From NCBI GenBank assembly GCA_947464365.1, contig CANHWS010000039.1, forward strand, positions 1-17,055: a DNA stretch of 17,055 bases. Direction: 5' to 3'. How positions within the stretch are numbered: position 1 is the first letter of the stretch; every line of letters begins with the position of its first letter. Position numbers and translations under genes: made by a program. Source of the DNA: Cytophagaceae bacterium. GTDB taxonomy: Bacteria > Bacteroidota > Bacteroidia > Cytophagales > Flexibacteraceae. This document shows positions 13,927-17,055 of this stretch, one piece after another. The notes beneath the pieces are model-generated. The model was not told where the DNA came from. It saw nothing but the letters and a program-made list of their open reading frames with translations, and ran no database searches.

Positions 13927-14271
13927 ATGGAAGGCAACAAGGTTAGAATCTGGCTCTCGTTCGATCTGAACTTCAAGACAGACCCAACTCCTCTATATAA
14001 GTGGTTGGCTGACAATGATGCGCAAGATTGTGGGATTGCGGTGGCAACCTTATCATATGATTGGGATCATGTCTCTGACCTTCATAAGGTTGTTGAGCAT
14101 GATTTGCGAGAGGCTGGACTTTCAATTGTCGACGGTGATAGAATCTACCTAGTGGCGCCTATTCGTGATGAAGATGGTACGACACGTGAGATAGGTAAAT
14201 TCCTGTTCGGCGGGCGCCAAAGGGCTGTTTGGGATGTATATACCGTCAAAAATGCAGCTGCTGATGAATAG
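13927..14271 (+). CDS. Unknown 114-aa protein inserted between nuoE and nuoF; possible Cas2/VapD-like fold
   Basis: I do not recognise the family. The sequence order suggests a small alpha/beta domain: strand 7-14 ('RIWLSFDL'), helix about 21-33, strand 37-44 ('IAVATLSY'), helix 50-64 ('SDLHKVVEHDLREAG'), strand 71-79 ('DRIYLVAPI'), then a tail with 'KFLFGGRQRAVWDVYT'. This arrangement, with an aspartate (D13) ending the first strand, recalls the Cas2/VapD/SinR-like ferredoxin fold. That is a hunch from pattern, not a family match. It starts 8 bases after nuoE and its stop overlaps the start region of a PIN-like gene, so the two are probably translated together. Third codon positions are more A/T-rich than in nuo genes, which suggests a later arrival. 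By position it could be the antitoxin or partner of the PIN protein. No DNA-binding motif typical of VapB antitoxins is visible. Confidence 0.75.
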   Translation: MEGNKVRIWLSFDLNFKTDPTPLYKWLADNDAQDCGIAVATLSYDWDHVSDLHKVVEHDLREAGLSIVDGDRIYLVAPIRDEDGTTREIGKFLFGGRQRAVWDVYTVKNAAADE

Positions 14272-14719
14272 TGCCTTAGCAGATACTGGATATTGGAAGG
14301 CCTTACTGAAAGTGCAGGATCCTTATTCAAGCGCATCTGAGAAGGTACGTAGGGATTTTATCCGTCAAGGTGTCAAGTTCCTTTGCCCTTGGCCTTGTGT
14401 TTATGAGACCTTAAACACCGAGGTGCTTGGCAAATGGGAGGTCCAAACCTCATTTCAGAAACGCCTTAAAACCATTTTATTGCACGTTGAGTTCGTTGAC
14501 GATGAACCTTATCGAGATGAATCAATGGCAACCTTTTCGGAGTTCAGGTCCACGCTACCTCCACATTTACATAAAGCTAGCCTTGTTGACCGCATCGTTT
14601 GGGCAATGATAGCAGACCCTACGCTCCGCATCACCCACTTTGTCCACGGCAACCCATCTGATTTTAACGCGGTTAAGGGTTACTTTCCACGGATCCAAAC
14701 CATAGACCTGACCCAATAA
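14264..14719 (+). CDS. PIN-domain-like protein (VapC-type putative RNase) inside the nuo operon
   Basis: This is a 151-aa protein counted from ATG 14264. Earlier in-frame ATGs at 14234 and 14252 are possible, but PIN proteins usually start just before the first strand, here 'ALADTGYW'. Four acidic residues fall where the PIN active site expects them: D7 ('ADTGYW'), E48 ('CVYETLNT'), D109 ('SLVDRIVWAM') and D133 ('GNPSDF'). The motif 'DTGYWKALL...DPY' near the N-terminus and the closing 'HFVHGNPSDF' also fit the family, whose members cut RNA with Mg2+. The ATG overlaps the preceding stop (ATGAATAG), so translational coupling is likely. It ends 10 bases before nuoF. Length is at the upper end for PIN toxins. 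Substrate and toxicity are unknown; I call the domain from motifs only. Confidence 0.75.
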   Translation: MNSALADTGYWKALLKVQDPYSSASEKVRRDFIRQGVKFLCPWPCVYETLNTEVLGKWEVQTSFQKRLKTILLHVEFVDDEPYRDESMATFSEFRSTLPPHLHKASLVDRIVWAMIADPTLRITHFVHGNPSDFNAVKGYFPRIQTIDLTQ

Positions 14720-14729
14720 TCAACCTATC

Positions 14730-16076
14730 ATGGCCATCAAAATACTATCCGAACACTTTAACACTCCCGGGATTGAGACCCTAGAGGTGTACCGTGCTAA
14801 GGGCGGCTACCGTGCTGTCGAGAAAGCGCTTAAGACCATGTCGCCAGACGAGGTGGTCGAAGAGGTCAAAAAATCTGGCCTTCGTGGCCGTGGCGGCGCT
14901 GGCTTCCCGACGGGCATGAAGTGGTCTTTCATCGATAAAAAGAGTGGCAACCCACGCTATTTGGTCTGCAATGCGGACGAAAGCGAGCCGGGTACGTTCA
15001 AGGACCGCCATCTGATGGCTAAAAGCCCACACTCGCTAGTTGAGGGAATGATCGTGAGTAGCTATGCCTTAGGGGCAAACCTGTCCTATATCTACATCAG
15101 GGGTGAGCTTTTGTACGTCCTGCGTATCCTAGAAAAAGCGATTGCAGAAGCATACGCTGCGGGTCTGCTCGGTAAAAACATCATGGGCACTGGCTATGAC
15201 CTAGACCTGTTTGTTACCCCTGGCGGTGGTGCCTATATCTGTGGTGAAGAAACTGCCCTGATCGAAAGCCTGGAGGGCAAGCGTGGTAATCCGCGTAACA
15301 AGCCGCCTTTCCCAGCTGTCAAAGGCCTGTGGCAGAACCCAACAGTGGTCAACAACGTCGAGACGATTGCCGCTGTGCCCTGGATCGTCAATAACACAGG
15401 CGACGAGTATGCCAAAATTGGCATCGGTCGCAGTACAGGCACCAAGTTGATCTCAGCTTGTGGACACCTGAACAAACCGGGTGTTTATGAAATTGAGCTC
15501 GGTGTCCCCGTCGAGGAGTTTATCTACAGTGACGAATACTGTGGTGGTATCTGGAAAGGACGCAAGCTGAAAGCAGTTGTTGCAGGAGGCTCTTCTGTGC
15601 CAATCTTGCCAGCTGAGCTGATCCTGAAAACTGCTAATGGCGAAAACCGCCTGATGAGCTATGAGTCCCTCAGTGATGGCGGATTTGCGACGGGCACAAT
15701 GCTGGGCTCTGGTGGTTTCATTGCCTATGACGAGACTAGCTGCATTGTTCGTAATACCTGGAACTTTAGCCGTTTCTACCACCACGAGAGCTGTGGCCAA
15801 TGTAGCCCATGTCGTGAGGGGACTGGCTGGATGGAAAAGGTCCTGCACCGCATCGAGAATGGACATGGTTCAATGCACGACATCGACTTGCTGGTTGATG
15901 TGGCTAAAAAGATAGAAGGCAACACCATCTGCCCACTAGGCGATGCTGCTGCTTGGCCTGTCGCTAGTGCGATCCGCCATTTCCGTCATGAGTTTGAGTG
16001 GCACATCCAGCACCCGGCAGAGGCCACCAAACCAGGTGCCGTTTATAAGCCAGAATTTGCCGCTGTGACTGCATAA
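14730..16076 (+). CDS. nuoF: NADH-quinone oxidoreductase subunit F (NADH- and FMN-binding)
   Basis: This 448-aa subunit is where NADH is oxidised. FMN and NADH bind through 'GLRGRGGAGFPTG' (50-62), 'NADESEPGTFKDR' (81-93) and 'YICGEETALIESLEGKRG' (169-186). Cluster N3 ligands are C355, C358 and C361 ('SCGQCSPCREGT') and C401 ('NTICPLGDAAAW'). Length is normal. It begins 10 bases after the PIN-like gene, so its ribosomes may depend on read-through from the inserted pair. It partners with NuoE and NuoG. The next gene starts 140 bases downstream, beyond a hairpin. Confidence 0.97.
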   Translation: MAIKILSEHFNTPGIETLEVYRAKGGYRAVEKALKTMSPDEVVEEVKKSGLRGRGGAGFPTGMKWSFIDKKSGNPRYLVCNADESEPGTFKDRHLMAKSPHSLVEGMIVSSYALGANLSYIYIRGELLYVLRILEKAIAEAYAAGLLGKNIMGTGYDLDLFVTPGGGAYICGEETALIESLEGKRGNPRNKPPFPAVKGLWQNPTVVNNVETIAAVPWIVNNTGDEYAKIGIGRSTGTKLISACGHLNKPGVYEIELGVPVEEFIYSDEYCGGIWKGRKLKAVVAGGSSVPILPAELILKTANGENRLMSYESLSDGGFATGTMLGSGGFIAYDETSCIVRNTWNFSRFYHHESCGQCSPCREGTGWMEKVLHRIENGHGSMHDIDLLVDVAKKIEGNTICPLGDAAAWPVASAIRHFRHEFEWHIQHPAEATKPGAVYKPEFAAVTA

Positions 16077-16170
16077 ATTGCAGTTCACACCATTTGTTAA
16101 GCATACTATACTACTTTTGCCATGTCGATGGTGCCATTTGGCTAAACGACGTGGCTACAAACCAGTGATC

Positions 16171-16197
16171 AGGGGTCATAGCATAAATGCGACCCCT
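16171..16197 (+). promoter_or_regulatory. Hairpin just upstream of nuoG
   Basis: AGGGGTC at 16171-16177 pairs perfectly with GACCCCT at 16191-16197. An inner GCA/TGC adds three pairs next to a 3-base bulge (ATA). The hairpin ends 19 bases before the nuoG ATG. It has no T-run, so it is not a terminator; it could influence nuoG translation or mark an mRNA processing site. A TACTTTTG (-7-like) at 16112-16119 lies upstream but has no correctly spaced TTG. Confidence 0.35.
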
Positions 16198-16216
16198 ACT
16201 TATCAAGGATACAGGA

Positions 16217-17055
16217 ATGGCAACAATCACCTTTGATGGTATAGAGGTAGAGGTACCAGACAACAGCACCATCCTCCAGGCTGCCCGCAAAATCGGCGGT
16301 AGCGTGGTGCCACCAGCCATGTGCTATTACGAGCCGCTCAAAGGCAGTGGTGGTAAATGCCGTGCTTGCTTGGTCAAGGTTACTGCTGGGTCTGCCAAGG
16401 ACCCTAGGCCAATGCCTAAACTAGTTGCTAGCTGCATCACACCCGTCCAGGATGGGATGATCGTCGAGAACACCCTCAACGAAGAGGTACTCAAGACACG
16501 CAAAGGCATTGTTGAGTTCCTGCTCATCAACCACCCGCTTGATTGCCCGATCTGTGATCAGGCTGGTGAGTGCGACCTCCAGAACTTTGCTTTCGAGCAC
16601 GGAACTGTGGCCCAACGCTATGAAGAAGAACGCCGCACCTATGATATGGTGGACATCGGCCCTTACATTAAGCTGCACATGAACCGCTGTATCCTGTGCT
16701 ACCGTTGCGTTTACACGGCTGACCAGCTGACCAACAAACGGGTACATGGTGTCCTCAACCGGGGCGATCATTCTGAAATCGGTACCTACATTGCCAATAG
16801 CATCGAGAACGACTTTAGCGGTAACGTTATTGACGTATGCCCAGTAGGCGCATTGACAGACAAAACCTTTAGGTTCAAGAACCGTGTTTGGTTCACCAAA
16901 CCAGTTGATGCCCACCGTGATTGCCCAACTTGCTCTGGCAAGGTAGTACTCTGGTATCGTGGTGCTGACGTCCTGCGCGTAACGGCCCGCAAAAATGCCT
17001 ATAACGAGGTCGAAGAGTTCATCTGTAACACCTGCCGCTTTGACAAAAAAGCCAC
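16217..17055 (+). CDS. nuoG: NADH-quinone oxidoreductase subunit G, 3' truncated by the window
   Basis: The frame is open to the right edge; 279 residues are visible. This is the N-terminal electron-wire part of NuoG. The [2Fe-2S] N1b ligands are C36, C48, C51 and C73 in a ferredoxin-like domain. The N5-type set is H106, C110, C113 and C119 ('HPLDCPICDQAGECDLQ'). The N4 region follows ('CILCYRCVYTADQL' and 'DVCPVGAL'). Beyond it are C236-x2-C239 and C270-x2-C273, at the place of the optional N7 cluster, but the third N7 cysteine position is valine here. ATG 16217 is chosen because the ferredoxin-like domain starts immediately ('MATITFDGIEVEVPD'); AGGA sits 11 bases upstream, one of few Shine-Dalgarno-like sites in the window. 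The molybdopterin-like C-terminal part lies outside. Confidence 0.95.
   Translation, partial: MATITFDGIEVEVPDNSTILQAARKIGGSVVPPAMCYYEPLKGSGGKCRACLVKVTAGSAKDPRPMPKLVASCITPVQDGMIVENTLNEEVLKTRKGIVEFLLINHPLDCPICDQAGECDLQNFAFEHGTVAQRYEEERRTYDMVDIGPYIKLHMNRCILCYRCVYTADQLTNKRVHGVLNRGDHSEIGTYIANSIENDFSGNVIDVCPVGALTDKTFRFKNRVWFTKPVDAHRDCPTCSGKVVLWYRGADVLRVTARKNAYNEVEEFICNTCRFDKKA

Noticed and set aside
1..17055. tRNA, rRNA, CRISPR array, transposase or insertion sequence
   Set aside because: Read for clover-leaf-like arms, regular spaced repeats and transposase-like proteins; none seen. No target-site duplication was found flanking the nuoE-nuoF cassette.

Overview
The window looks like a chromosomal segment of a Bacteroidota bacterium. 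Two secreted proteins end in type IX secretion (T9SS, Por) sorting domains, secD and secF are fused, nuoC and nuoD are separate, Shine-Dalgarno sequences are mostly absent, and several promoter-like sites fit the Bacteroidota -33/-7 pattern (TTG, about 20 bases, TAnnTTTG). The genus cannot be told from the sequence alone.

Layout. Bases 1-4774 (+): two tandem paralogous T9SS-exported surface or secreted proteins. The first is cut by the left edge. The second is complete (987 aa), has sialidase-like Asp-box motifs, its own candidate promoter and a strong terminator. Bases 4775-5274: about 500 bases without a convincing gene. Bases 5199-9344 (-): an MlaE/YrbE-type lipid ABC transporter permease and the fused SecDF translocase subunit, each followed by a hairpin. 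Bases 9618-10040 (-): a small exported protein whose candidate promoter is divergent from the next operon. Bases 10324-17055 (+): the start of the complex I operon, nuoA-nuoB-nuoC-nuoD-nuoE-[two accessory genes]-nuoF-nuoG, with nuoG cut by the right edge.

The most unusual part is 13927-14719. Two small genes sit between nuoE and nuoF, with 8 bases on one side and 10 on the other. They overlap each other by a few bases and use more A/T-rich, less biased codons than the nuo genes. The second encodes a PIN-domain-like protein (VapC-type putative RNase) with the expected four acidic positions. The first encodes a 114-aa protein of unknown family whose predicted strand/helix order and 'SFDL' first strand recall the Cas2/VapD/SinR-like ferredoxin fold. 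This looks like a toxin-antitoxin-like or RNA-processing pair lodged inside a core respiratory operon, with no room for a promoter of its own.

The nuo genes encode the NADH-oxidising and quinone-binding arms of NADH:quinone oxidoreductase, and the visible Fe-S ligands of NuoB, E, F and G are in place, apart from one N7-type position in NuoG. SecDF and the MlaE-like permease belong to envelope biogenesis. The T9SS proteins are probably exported by Sec and then carried across the outer membrane by machinery encoded elsewhere.
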